This document shows, piece after piece, positions 22,085 to 30,413 of a stretch of DNA of 34,654 nucleotides. Position 1 is the first letter of the stretch. Each line of letters opens with the position of its first letter. A model generated the notes under the pieces. That model was given only the letters and a program-made list of their open reading frames with translations. It did no database searches and was not told where the DNA came from. Source of the stretch: JAZKHT01 sp040385245 (lineage in GTDB: Bacteria > Pseudomonadota > Alphaproteobacteria > Rhodobacterales > Rhodobacteraceae). The translations under genes were made by a program, and so were the position numbers. Where the stretch lies: positions 1 to 34,654 of the forward strand of contig JAZKHT010000015.1 in NCBI GenBank assembly GCA_040385245.1, written 5' to 3'.

Positions 22085-22166
22085 TTTTTCTTCGCTTAAA
22101 TACTCCAAGCCCGGCATCCACCCCCAGAAACGCCAGGTATCCCTCCCGATTCTTCGCAGAAAAATC
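22085..22166. repeat. 3' intergenic repeats between convergent genes
   Basis: Two elements fill the gap between the HerA-like stop and the transporter stop. Read on the minus strand, 22085-22106 gives GGAGTATTTAAGCGAAGAAA and two further A: the tail element common after Rhodobacteraceae genes, related to 14171-14194. At 22148-22166 the 19-base near-palindrome GATTCTTCGCAGAAAAATC has the same length and centre as the pair at 9377-9424. Confidence 0.5.
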
Positions 22167-22169
22167 GTG

Positions 22170-23474
22170 TCACAGCGGGCGGATGCGCAGTTTGGTAAGG
22201 CGGTTTTCGCGGCGCTGTGCCACCTCGAACCGAAAGCCGTGAAAGCTGAAAGCCTGACCTTCGCTGGGGATCATCTGTGCCTCGTGGATGACCAGACCGG
22301 CGACGGTGTTCGCCTCGTCATCCGGCAGTTGCCATTCCAGCGCGCGGTTCAGGTCGCGGATCGTCATCGCGCCTTCGACGATGTAGTCGCCGTTTTCGGC
22401 GCGCTTCATCTGGCTGTCTTTTTCGATCACGTCGAACTCGTCGGTGATTTCCCCCACGATCTCTTCGAGAATATCCTCAAGCGTGATCAGCCCCTGCAAG
22501 GCGCCGTATTCATCGACCACCAGCGCGAAATGGGTGCGGCGCTTCAGGAATTCGCGCATCTGTTCATCCAGCGTCGTGGTGTCAGGGATGAAATAGGGTT
22601 TCATCGCCACCTTGACGATGTCCAGATCGCGGATCGAGCCATTGCCGCCTTCGCTGCCGCGCACCAGACGGTCCACCTCTCGCAACAGGTCCTTGGCGTG
22701 GACGACGCCCAGAATGTTCTCGTCGCTGCCACGATAGACCGGGATGCGGGTGTGGGGGGACGCCAGCGCCTGTGTCAGAATTTCGTCCGGGGATTTGTCG
22801 GCGTCGATCATCTCGATCTGGCGGCGGTGGCGCATGATCTCGTCCACCGTGCGGTGGCCCAAGTCCAGCGCGCCCAGCAGGCGGTCACGGTCCTCTTTTT
22901 CCACCGCGCCTTCGGAATGGCCAAGTGCGATGGCCCCCATGATCTCTTCGCGCATCGCGACCATGCGCCCTTCGGGGTTGGCGCGCACCCCCAGCGACCA
23001 CAGGATGCCGCGCACGAGCATCCGCACCACGCTGACGATGGGCGAAAAGACCACGATCAGGATGCGGATGATCGGGGCCACACGCGCAGCGACCGGTTCG
23101 GGATAGGTGATGGCAAGCGTCTTTGGCAGCACCTCGCCAAAGATCAGCACAAGCGCCGTCATGGCGAATGTCGCCACGGCCACGCCACTGTCGCCAAAAA
23201 CCCGCGTCAACAGCGCCGTCGCCAGCGATGCCGACAGGATGTTGACGATGTTGTTGCCCAAAAGCAGCGCACCGATCATCCGCTCGTTATCTTCGGTCAC
23301 CTTCATCGCGGTTTCCGCCCCGCGCGAACCTTTGTCGGCCTGCGCCTTCAGCTTGGCGCGGGACGAGGCGGTCAAGGCGGTTTCGGACCCCGAAAAGAAG
23401 GCCGACATGAAAAGCAGGATCACGATGAATCCGGCGGTCAGCCAAAAGGCCGTGTCCAAGGCTGCGGTGTTCAT
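22170..23474 (-). CDS. CNNM/CorC-type membrane protein with CBS domains (HlyC/CorC family)
   Basis: A 434-aa inner-membrane protein. Residues 1-190 are the DUF21/CNNM membrane domain (LFMSAFFSGSETALTASSRA, LLLGNNIVNILSASLATALL, LIFGEVLPKTLAITYPE). Two CBS domains follow at about 205-335 (HTRIPVYRGSDENILGVVHA; HFALVVDEYGALQGLITLED). A CorC_HlyC domain ends the protein (345-430). Family members handle Mg2+ or Co2+ export and bind Mg-ATP in the CBS pair; older 'hemolysin' names are misleading. It is upstream-adjacent to xerD (72 bases) on the same strand. Confidence 0.93.
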   Translation of the reverse strand: MNTAALDTAFWLTAGFIVILLFMSAFFSGSETALTASSRAKLKAQADKGSRGAETAMKVTEDNERMIGALLLGNNIVNILSASLATALLTRVFGDSGVAVATFAMTALVLIFGEVLPKTLAITYPEPVAARVAPIIRILIVVFSPIVSVVRMLVRGILWSLGVRANPEGRMVAMREEIMGAIALGHSEGAVEKEDRDRLLGALDLGHRTVDEIMRHRRQIEMIDADKSPDEILTQALASPHTRIPVYRGSDENILGVVHAKDLLREVDRLVRGSEGGNGSIRDLDIVKVAMKPYFIPDTTTLDEQMREFLKRRTHFALVVDEYGALQGLITLEDILEEIVGEITDEFDVIEKDSQMKRAENGDYIVEGAMTIRDLNRALEWQLPDDEANTVAGLVIHEAQMIPSEGQAFSFHGFRFEVAQRRENRLTKLRIRPL

Positions 23475-23546
23475 GGGATATGTCGCTTTGGTTTGTTCTG
23501 GACGGGATTATGGTGTGCGGGGGCGGCTACATCAAGCATCGGGACA

Positions 23547-24497
23547 TCACGCATCGCGCGGCTTGCGCGCAAGGGGGTGATGTTCAAGGACCAGCGCCTT
23601 CAGGTGATCTTGCAGCACATGGGTGTAGATTTCGGTGGTGGCGACATCGGCATGGCCCAGCAATGTCTGGATCACCCGCAGATCGGCCCCGCCCGCAAGC
23701 AGATGCGTGGCAAAGGCGTGACGCAGGATATGCGGGCTGACGCGCGCCGGATCAATCCCTGCGCGCAGGGCGATGTCCTTGATCAGCAAAAAGAAATGCT
23801 GGCGCGTCAGGTGGCCCGCGACCCCCGGTCCGGGGAACAGGTGGCGCGATACGGGCTTGCCCGACAGGCGGGCCTTTTCCTGATCTGCGTCGCGGTGGGC
23901 CAGCCAGTCGATCAGCGCCGCGCGGGCCGGGGTGGACAGGGGCACCATGCGTTCCTTGCCGCCCTTGCCACGGACGAGGATCATGCGCGGATCGCCCCGC
24001 ACGGCGGTGACAGGCAGTTCCACCAGTTCCGACACACGCATGCCCGTGGCATAGAGAAGTTCCAGCAGCGCGCGATTGCGCAACCGCTCGCCTTCGGTTC
24101 GGCCTTTGGTGCGGGCGGCGTCCAGCAGACGGTCCACCTCGTCATGGGCCAGCGAATGGGGCAGGCGGGCGGCGGCCCCCGGCCCGGTGATGCGGATCGC
24201 CGGGTTATCAGAGCGCCAGCCTTCGTCATGGGCAAAGCGATAAAGCTGCCTTATCGCCGACAGCCGCCGCGCGCGGGTGGATTTCGCCAATCCCTGCGCC
24301 TCGCAGAACACAAGGTAGGTTTCAACACCCTCGCGCGTGGCGGTGGCAAAGCTGTCGCCCCGCCGGTCCAGCCATGCGGCAAAGTCCAGAAGGTCGCGCC
24401 CATAGGCCAGTTGCGTGTTGCGCGCTGCATCCAGTTCGGCGGACTGCGCCTGCAGAAAGGTCGATATCCACTGGTCCGGCGCGGTCGGTGCGGCCAT
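23547..24497 (-). CDS. xerD: Site-specific tyrosine recombinase XerD
   Basis: A 316-aa tyrosine recombinase with the N-terminal SAM-like core-binding domain (8-95) and the catalytic domain. All active-site residues are present: Arg154 in TGMRVSEL, Lys178 in RGKGGKERMVPL, His256 and Arg259 in SPHILRHAFATHLL, His282 in LLGHADVATTEIYTH and Tyr291. With XerC it resolves chromosome dimers at dif at the divisome, under FtsK. Length and the HILRHAFATHLLAGGADLR stretch fit chromosomal XerD, not a mobile integrase. Its ATG begins one base after the stop of the preceding 509-aa gene, so the two are co-translated. Confidence 0.95.
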   Translation of the reverse strand: MAAPTAPDQWISTFLQAQSAELDAARNTQLAYGRDLLDFAAWLDRRGDSFATATREGVETYLVFCEAQGLAKSTRARRLSAIRQLYRFAHDEGWRSDNPAIRITGPGAAARLPHSLAHDEVDRLLDAARTKGRTEGERLRNRALLELLYATGMRVSELVELPVTAVRGDPRMILVRGKGGKERMVPLSTPARAALIDWLAHRDADQEKARLSGKPVSRHLFPGPGVAGHLTRQHFFLLIKDIALRAGIDPARVSPHILRHAFATHLLAGGADLRVIQTLLGHADVATTEIYTHVLQDHLKALVLEHHPLARKPRDA

Positions 24498-24498
24498 G

Positions 24499-26028
24499 TC
24501 AGCCCCGCCGTTCCAGCAGCATCAATTCCAGCGCGGTGCGCCGCGCGGTGGTTTCAAGGCCCACATGACGCAACAGGACAAGACCCTTGGTCACGCCTGC
24601 CAGATCGCCCTGCAAGCCGGATTCGATCTGTTCAACGGCCAGCAGCAACGCCTCGCCCAGACGGTTCTGATCCAGCAGATCGGTGAACTCATGCGCCGGT
24701 TGCTGGGTGCCAAACGCGGGCACGATCGCGCGGGCCAGACTGTCGGGCGGGGTGGTGCCGGTCAGATCGCCACGCGCAAGGCCGATCAGAAACCCTTCGC
24801 GCGCATCCAGCGGTTGGCGCGACAGGGCAGTGGATTCGTAATCTTCGGACAAAAGGCCGATCAGAAAGGCGATGCGGTCCGCCTCGCCCGTCAGGGACAG
24901 GCTACGCAGGCTTTCGCCATAAAGTTCGGCAAAAGGCACCTCCAGCTCAGCCTCGGCCATGCGTGCCCACGTTTCGGGCAGGACGGCGGCGATTGTGGCA
25001 GGATCGCCGGTGTTCAGCGCGTCTTCCAACTTTTGAAAGGCGGCGACCCGGTCCCAGACCCCACCCGACGCGGCGGGTTTGCGTTCGGTGTAAAGACCCA
25101 GCAAGACATTGGCCGGGATCGCCCCCGCGCGCGCCAGCCGTTCGGCGGCGTCGATCTGCGCCTTCCATCCGGCGGTGGGGCGCAGTTCTGCATGGGCAAA
25201 AGCCAGCGGCAGGGTGCTGGTGGGAAGGGGTTCGCCAATCGCCTCGAACATGCGCCAGGTCAGGGGGGTGACGCGGGCGGGTACGGGCAGGGGCGGCTCG
25301 CCCTCGAACAGATCGGGGTCAAGGAACCGCGACAGCAGCGCGTCCTCTTCTGCGGTGACATATCCCAGCACCTGCGCCGTGCGCAGCGTCAGTGCTGCGG
25401 CGTTCCAGTCACCCGACCGCGCAAGGCAGAAGATGCGCGCCGGAAAGGTCGGGGCCAGACCGGGGGCATCGACCATGGCGCGGCAGCCCCGATCCTCGGC
25501 CCCGGTCAGCAGGCCCACATCAAAGCTGCGACGGAAAAGGTCGGGCTCATCCTTGCCCGCCACGTTCAGCAGGGCATTCGCCTGATCCAGCGCGCCCATG
25601 TCCAGCAGCTTGTCGATGCGGGCGATCAGAAGCACACCACCGGTGCCGCTGTCAGAGGGCGGCGTCGCCTCGGCCAGCAGCAGCGTCAGCAGCAGGTCGC
25701 GCAGCGCGGGCAGGCTTTCCACCCGTTCCTTCCCGATCATGCTGGCAATCTCGGTGCTGCGGCCAAGTCCCCATAGGGCAGCGGGCAGCCCGGTCACCTG
25801 GGGCGACAACAGCCCCACCGCATCGACCGACGGGCCACCCAGCACCGTCACTGCCACCTCTTCGGGCAACACGCTGGTGGTGGCGGGGGGTTCGACGACA
25901 GATGGCAGCACCGCTGGCGTTGCCACCGACTGCGACAGCCAGTCGATGGCCGACAGCGGTTCCTGTGCCGCAACCGGGGCGGCCAGCATCACTGTCAGAA
26001 AGGCAAACGTCGCCCTGTCAGTTGCCAT
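24499..26028 (-). CDS. Secreted hypothetical protein, 509 aa, in the xerD operon
   Basis: A 509-aa protein with a signal peptide (MATDRATFAFLTVMLAAPVAAQ), so periplasmic. The rest is Leu/Ala-rich and alpha-helical, with repeated short helices resembling TPR or Sel1-like solenoids (IARIDKLLDMGALDQANALL; IFCLARSGDWNAAALTLRTA). No enzyme motif was seen. I recall similar long uncharacterised proteins in this locus of other Rhodobacteraceae. It overlaps by 11 bases the 44-aa gene upstream and is one base from xerD downstream, so the three form a tight operon divergent from aroK. Function unknown. Confidence 0.85.
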   Translation of the reverse strand: MATDRATFAFLTVMLAAPVAAQEPLSAIDWLSQSVATPAVLPSVVEPPATTSVLPEEVAVTVLGGPSVDAVGLLSPQVTGLPAALWGLGRSTEIASMIGKERVESLPALRDLLLTLLLAEATPPSDSGTGGVLLIARIDKLLDMGALDQANALLNVAGKDEPDLFRRSFDVGLLTGAEDRGCRAMVDAPGLAPTFPARIFCLARSGDWNAAALTLRTAQVLGYVTAEEDALLSRFLDPDLFEGEPPLPVPARVTPLTWRMFEAIGEPLPTSTLPLAFAHAELRPTAGWKAQIDAAERLARAGAIPANVLLGLYTERKPAASGGVWDRVAAFQKLEDALNTGDPATIAAVLPETWARMAEAELEVPFAELYGESLRSLSLTGEADRIAFLIGLLSEDYESTALSRQPLDAREGFLIGLARGDLTGTTPPDSLARAIVPAFGTQQPAHEFTDLLDQNRLGEALLLAVEQIESGLQGDLAGVTKGLVLLRHVGLETTARRTALELMLLERRG

Positions 26029-26152
26029 TCAGCGTCACCGGCACTTTCACCTCGTTCTGCGCCGGATCGAGGTTTGCGAGATAGGCATACCCCGTCAACC
26101 CGGCGAATGCCAAAAGCGCCAGTACGATCACTGCCTTGATGATGCGCCCCAT
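26018..26152 (-). CDS. 44-aa single-span membrane protein
   Basis: A short gene from ATG 26152 to TGA 26018. The product begins MGRIIKAVIVLALLAFAGLT, continues GYAYLANLDPAQNEVKVPVT and ends LNGN: one membrane helix (about 5-25) with a short, polar, probably periplasmic tail. Its 3' end overlaps the start of the 509-aa secreted protein by 11 bases in another frame, implying translational coupling. Third codon positions are mostly G or C, and the amphipathic layout is typical of a real small membrane protein. It may assist the secreted partner. The function is not known. Confidence 0.8.
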   Translation of the reverse strand: MGRIIKAVIVLALLAFAGLTGYAYLANLDPAQNEVKVPVTLNGN

Positions 26153-26374
26153 CTGATTCCTGTCCTTCTCGTGCCCGTGTCCAGCCCTTGTTTTGCCCCA
26201 AGGCGGGGCATCGGCTGTTTTCCCGGTCGCAAAGCCGCGGTCGGTCCGCCGATTATATATGGCATTCGCGGCAAGTTCACGCCATTCAGGGAAGAAAGAT
26301 CACGCCGGGCAACTTGCTGCCAAATCAGCCGCAGTCGTCGCCAGGCGCGCAAAAAACGGGGGACGCGGGGACGG

Positions 26375-26920
26375 ATGGCGGAGCGGCTGAAGAAAACGGT
26401 CGTGATGGTGGGCATGATGGGCGCGGGAAAGACTGCCGTCGGCACGGCCGTCGCGCGCCTTTTGGGCGTGCCGTTCGTCGATTCGGATGACGAGATCGTC
26501 CGCGCGGCGCAACGGTCCATCCCCGAGATTTTCGCACGCGACGGAGAGCCGTTCTTTCGCGCCCGCGAGACGGAAGTGTTGGGTCGGCTGTTGCGCGGTG
26601 CGCCCTGCATCCTGTCTACCGGGGGTGGGGCCTTTCTGTCACCGGTGAACCGGGACCTGATCGCAGAGTCGGGCGTATCCGTGTGGTTGCGTGCCGATCT
26701 TGATCTGTTGTGGCAACGGGTGCGACACAAGGCGACGCGGCCCTTGTTGCGCACCGCCAACCCGCGCGAGACCTTGCGCCAACTGTGGGCCGCGCGCGTG
26801 CCCTTTTACCAGTTGGCCGATCTGACCGTGGACAGCCAGCCCGACCTGTCGGTCGAGGATATGGCCGACCGCGTGGTGGCGGCACTGGCGCAGCACACCG
26901 ACGTTCTGGAAAGGGACTGA
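26375..26920 (+). CDS. aroK: Shikimate kinase AroK
   Basis: A 181-aa P-loop kinase. Walker A is GMMGAGKT (residues 13-20). FVDSDDEIVRAAQRSIPEIF and LSTGGGAFLSPVNRDL hold the shikimate-binding Asp and Gly-Gly-Gly segment. ATRPLLRTANPRETL is the lid with its catalytic Arg. It phosphorylates shikimate at O3 with ATP in aromatic amino-acid synthesis. The chosen ATG is preceded by GGGGGACGCGGGGACGG; the frame is open far upstream, but that part is the mirror of the genes on the other strand. aroB follows three bases later. Confidence 0.96.
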   Translation: MAERLKKTVVMVGMMGAGKTAVGTAVARLLGVPFVDSDDEIVRAAQRSIPEIFARDGEPFFRARETEVLGRLLRGAPCILSTGGGAFLSPVNRDLIAESGVSVWLRADLDLLWQRVRHKATRPLLRTANPRETLRQLWAARVPFYQLADLTVDSQPDLSVEDMADRVVAALAQHTDVLERD

Positions 26921-26923
26921 CCG

Positions 26924-28042
26924 ATGACAGTGGATGTGGTTCCCGTGAACCTTGGGGCACGGTCCTACCAGGTGCGGATCGGGACAGGTCTGATCGATCG
27001 GACCGGGGTCGAGATCGGGCACTTGCTGAAACGGCGCAAAGTGGCGGTGATCACCGATGAAACCGTGGCGGGCACCCATCTGATGCGGCTGGCAGGATCG
27101 CTTGAATCCGAAGGAATCGCGATGACCGCCCTTGCCCTGCCATCGGGCGAGGCGACAAAGGGATGGGAGCAGTTCACCCGCGCCGTCGAATGGCTGCTGG
27201 AACAGAAGATCGAGCGGTCAGACGTCGTCATCGCCTTTGGCGGCGGGGTTGTGGGCGATCTGGTGGGATTCGCCGCGGCCGTCATGCGGCGGGGCGTGCG
27301 TTTTGTGCAGGTGCCGACGACCTTGCTGGCGCAGGTGGACAGCTCTGTCGGCGGCAAGACCGGCATCAACACGCGGCAGGGCAAGAACCTTGTCGGCGCC
27401 TTCCACCAGCCGTCGCTGGTGCTGGCCGATATCGGCGCCCTGGACACATTGCCCGCCCGCGATCTGTTGGCAGGTTACGGCGAGGTGGTGAAATACGGCC
27501 TTTTGGGCGATGCCGCATTCTTTGACTGGCTGGAGCTGAACGGGCCAAAGGTTGCCAAAGGCGATACCGACGCCCGCCAGTATGCCGTGCGCCGCTCGGT
27601 CGAAATGAAGGCCGCCATCGTATCGCGCGACGAGACCGAAGAAGGCGAACGCGCGCTGCTGAACCTGGGCCACACCTTTTGTCATGCGCTGGAAAAGGCC
27701 ACCGGTTACGGCACCCGTCTGTTGCACGGCGAGGGCGTCGCCATCGGTTGCGCGCTGGCGTTCGAGGTGTCGCAGCGCATGGGGCTGTGCGCGCAGGAAT
27801 CCCCCAGCCGTGTGCGCGCCCATCTGCGCGCCATGGGAATGAAGACCGACCTTGCCGACATCCCCGGCGATCTGCCGGGGGCCGAGGCGTTGCTGGCGCT
27901 GATGGGGCAGGACAAGAAGGTGGTCCACGGCAAGCTGCGCTTTATCCTTGCGCGCGGGATCGGTGAGGCGTTCGTCGCCTCGGACGTGCCGCAGGACATC
28001 GTGCTGTCGGTGCTGTCCGATGCCTTGGCGGCACGGCGCTAA
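26924..28042 (+). CDS. aroB: 3-dehydroquinate synthase AroB
   Basis: A 372-aa NAD- and metal-dependent enzyme that converts DAHP to 3-dehydroquinate. AFGGGVVGDLVGFAAAVMRR is the NAD-binding stretch; QVPTTLLAQVDSSVGGKTGIN and LNLGHTFCHALEK (metal His) are hallmark motifs, and LLHGEGVAIG holds the second metal His. Its start codon is three bases after the aroK stop codon, so the two are one operon. Together they cover two of the seven shikimate steps. Confidence 0.97.
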   Translation: MTVDVVPVNLGARSYQVRIGTGLIDRTGVEIGHLLKRRKVAVITDETVAGTHLMRLAGSLESEGIAMTALALPSGEATKGWEQFTRAVEWLLEQKIERSDVVIAFGGGVVGDLVGFAAAVMRRGVRFVQVPTTLLAQVDSSVGGKTGINTRQGKNLVGAFHQPSLVLADIGALDTLPARDLLAGYGEVVKYGLLGDAAFFDWLELNGPKVAKGDTDARQYAVRRSVEMKAAIVSRDETEEGERALLNLGHTFCHALEKATGYGTRLLHGEGVAIGCALAFEVSQRMGLCAQESPSRVRAHLRAMGMKTDLADIPGDLPGAEALLALMGQDKKVVHGKLRFILARGIGEAFVASDVPQDIVLSVLSDALAARR

Positions 28043-28127
28043 GGGACGCGATGTGTCGGCCATGATGCTTGCGCGGCCTTGCGGGGTCGCGTAGCACCAT
28101 GGGGTATCCGCAACATCGCTGGCCGCC

Positions 28128-28802
28128 ATGACCCCGACCGACACCCCCGTTTCGCGCTTGCTGGCCTTTCTGGTGATGGGCGGCCCGGCGATGTGGGCAA
28201 TTGCGACGCTGTCGGTGCTGACGCTCGCACTGATCCTGTGGAAGACATGGCGTCTGGCGGCGATGGGGGCCTTTAATGGCGGGGGCTATTCCGCCTGTTC
28301 CGTGGCGATGTGGGAATCCGGGGACCGGGCCGGGGCACTGGCGCAGTTGCGCCCGCGCCGGTCCGCGCGCGCGCGGGTGATCAGCACCGCCATGGCCGCC
28401 GTGCTGGACCCGCGTCTTGACCGGGCGGCGGCAGAAGCAACCACCGAACAGGCCGCGCGTGCCCTGCTCAATCAGGCGCGGCAGGGGTTGCGGGGCCTTG
28501 AACTTGCGGCAGCGATTGGCCCGCTGCTGGGCCTGTTGGGCACCGTCACCGGCATGATCGCCGCCTTTCAGGGGCTGGAGGCTGCGGGTGTTCGCGCCGA
28601 CACATCCGTTCTGGCCGGCGGGATATGGGAAGCGCTGTTGACCACCGCCGCCGGCATGGCCGTGGCCATCCCCGCGATGATCGCGCAAAGCTGGTTCGAA
28701 GGCGTGATCGAAAACATGCGCCACGACATGGAAGACGGCGCGACGCGCGTCTTTCTGGGCCATGCGGCCCCCAAGGCGACGCTGGCACAGGCGGCGGAAT
28801 AG
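28128..28802 (+). CDS. exbB: ExbB/TolQ/MotA-type proton channel subunit
   Basis: A 224-aa inner-membrane protein. The first helix is about 15-37 (FLVMGGPAMWAIATLSVLTL). Two further helices flank the conserved AAIGPLLGLLGTVTGMIAAF (about 129-148) and ALLTTAAGMAVAIPAMIAQS. ExbB forms the pentameric proton channel that energises TonB together with ExbD. It begins the exbB-exbD-exbD-tonB cluster, 85 bases after aroB. Confidence 0.93.
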   Translation: MTPTDTPVSRLLAFLVMGGPAMWAIATLSVLTLALILWKTWRLAAMGAFNGGGYSACSVAMWESGDRAGALAQLRPRRSARARVISTAMAAVLDPRLDRAAAEATTEQAARALLNQARQGLRGLELAAAIGPLLGLLGTVTGMIAAFQGLEAAGVRADTSVLAGGIWEALLTTAAGMAVAIPAMIAQSWFEGVIENMRHDMEDGATRVFLGHAAPKATLAQAAE

Positions 28803-28807
28803 CCGCC

Positions 28808-29179
28808 ATGCGGATCGCGATGGACACACCGCGCCGACGCCGCCTTAACCTGACGCCGATGATCGACGTCGTTTTGCTGCTGCTGGTGTTCTTCATGATG
28901 GTGTCGCGCTTTGGCGGCACCCAAGGGATCACGCTGGCGCTGGGGCAGGGGGCGGGGGCATGGTCCGGCCCCCCGCGACTGGTCGAGGTGGCAACGGACG
29001 CCATCACACTGAACGGCATCGCGGTCACGGATCTGGTCGCCAGCCTTGCCCCGCTGATGGCCAGCCCCGATGACACCATCGTCCTGCGCGCGCGGCTTGG
29101 CGCACCGGTGCAGGCGGTGGTGGCTGCGCTGTCCGCGCTGCGCGCCGCCGGTCTGACCCGGATCGTGCTGGTGGAATGA
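28808..29179 (+). CDS. exbD: ExbD/TolR-type subunit, first copy
   Basis: A 123-aa single-span protein. After a short basic cytoplasmic tail comes LTPMIDVVLLLLVFFMM, whose Asp20 is the proton-carrying residue of the family. The periplasmic domain follows. It starts five bases after exbB; its TGA overlaps the start of the second exbD. An alternative ATG is four codons downstream. Confidence 0.93.
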   Translation: MRIAMDTPRRRRLNLTPMIDVVLLLLVFFMMVSRFGGTQGITLALGQGAGAWSGPPRLVEVATDAITLNGIAVTDLVASLAPLMASPDDTIVLRARLGAPVQAVVAALSALRAAGLTRIVLVE

Positions 29180-29604
29180 TGCGCCTGCCAGACCCCGCCC
29201 CCCCGCGCAGACCGGAGGCGTTGTTGCCGATGATCGACGTGGTGTTTTTCCTGATCGTGTTCTTCATGATGGTATCGACCTTTGCCGCCCCCGAACCCTT
29301 TGCGGTTGATGCGCCGCAATCGGACACCCCCGATCCGGCCAGTGGCGAATTCGGCCTGTGGCTGTCTGCGACGGGCGTAACAGGCTTTGTCGGCCCCACC
29401 GGGGCGGTGCAGGGCGATGCGGCACTGGCGGCACTGGCGCAGGCGCGCGACGCCCATTGCGCGGACGTGAATTGTGCTGCGCAGCCCCCGGTGCTGCTGC
29501 TGCATGCCGATGCCGCTGCGCCGGGTGGTTCGCTGGCATCCGTGCTGGCGCGTCTTGGTCAGGCGGGCTTTGCCAATGTCACCCTTGTGACAGTCGCAGA
29601 ATGA
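29176..29604 (+). CDS. exbD: ExbD/TolR-type subunit, second copy
   Basis: A 142-aa single-span protein with Asp21 in LLPMIDVVFFLIVFFMM. It is clearly a paralogue of the first copy but with a different periplasmic part, containing a Cys pair (HCADVNCAAQ). The start ATGATG overlaps the previous stop, and the stop overlaps the tonB start. Two different ExbD proteins in one TonB system suggest a hetero-oligomeric motor. Confidence 0.93.
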   Translation: MMRLPDPAPPRRPEALLPMIDVVFFLIVFFMMVSTFAAPEPFAVDAPQSDTPDPASGEFGLWLSATGVTGFVGPTGAVQGDAALAALAQARDAHCADVNCAAQPPVLLLHADAAAPGGSLASVLARLGQAGFANVTLVTVAE

Positions 29605-30413
29605 TCCGCCTGGCCGAAGCGGCGGCTGCGGGGGGGGTGGCCCTTGCCCTGCACCTTGCGGCCTTTGCGCTGGTCCCGCCCTCACCCGGTGGCAGCACGG
29701 CCGCAGGCAGCGGCGGGCAGGCGCTGGTGTCGCTGGTCCCGTCAGATGCCGCATTGGCCGCGCTGGTGCAGGACTGGACCGCGCCGCCCGCGAAAATGGC
29801 CGAACCTGAACAGATCAAGCCCGCCTCGCCGGACGTGGCAGCAGCCCTGCCAGACCTTGCCCCCTTGGCCCCTATGGCCACCGCGCCCAAGATGCCACCG
29901 CCATTGCCTGACGCACAGCCACAGGTCGACACCGCCCCGCCGCCGCCCGTGCCCGATCTGAAGCCCGAACCCACGCCCGAACCGAAGCCACAGGCGAAAC
30001 CCAAACCCCGGCCAAAGCCGCAACCGGCAGCAGACGCACGCCCGGCCCAAACCGCCGGCGGAACAGGCAACGGTGCGCAAGCCGGAAACAGCGGGTCCGC
30101 ACAGGCCGCGACCAAAGACACCGCCCGCATCGCCAGCCTGTTGGCGGAATGGGGCGCCAAAATCGGCGCCAAAGTGCAACGCCGCAAGGCCTATCCCCGC
30201 GATGGGCGGGGCGCTGCGGGCAGGGTCGTGCTGTGGCTGACCGTCAGCCCTGACGGGCGGTTGCTGAATGTCTCGGTCCATCAGTCGTCGGGCAGCCCCG
30301 CGCTGGACCAAGCGGCATTGCGGGCGGTAAAGTCGGCAGGCCGCTTTGCCCGCGCGCCGTCAGAGGTGACGGACCCAGCCGTCGTGGAACTGCCGCTGCG
30401 CTTCGACCCCTGA
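29601..30413 (+). CDS. tonB: TonB energy transducer
   Basis: A 270-aa protein. An N-terminal helix (about 7-28, AAAAGGVALALHLAAFALVP) anchors it in the inner membrane. A Pro/Lys/Glu-rich linker (about 90-155, for example PDLKPEPTPEPKPQAKPKPR) spans the periplasm, and a C-terminal TonB domain (about 190-270: AYPRDGRGAAGRVVLWLTVS) contacts receptors. It opens outer-membrane transporters using the proton gradient through ExbB and ExbD. No TonB-dependent receptor or siderophore gene is in the window, so its cargo is unknown. Confidence 0.93.
   Translation: MIRLAEAAAAGGVALALHLAAFALVPPSPGGSTAAGSGGQALVSLVPSDAALAALVQDWTAPPAKMAEPEQIKPASPDVAAALPDLAPLAPMATAPKMPPPLPDAQPQVDTAPPPPVPDLKPEPTPEPKPQAKPKPRPKPQPAADARPAQTAGGTGNGAQAGNSGSAQAATKDTARIASLLAEWGAKIGAKVQRRKAYPRDGRGAAGRVVLWLTVSPDGRLLNVSVHQSSGSPALDQAALRAVKSAGRFARAPSEVTDPAVVELPLRFDP

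Noticed and set aside
23547..24497. Tyrosine recombinase as a mobile-element integrase
   Set aside because: Length, motifs and tight linkage to housekeeping genes fit chromosomal XerD; no att repeats or phage genes surround it.
22167..24686. An 839-aa plus-strand frame
   Set aside because: It runs antisense through the CNNM/CBS gene and xerD, both with intact motifs; a typical long shadow frame in GC-rich DNA.
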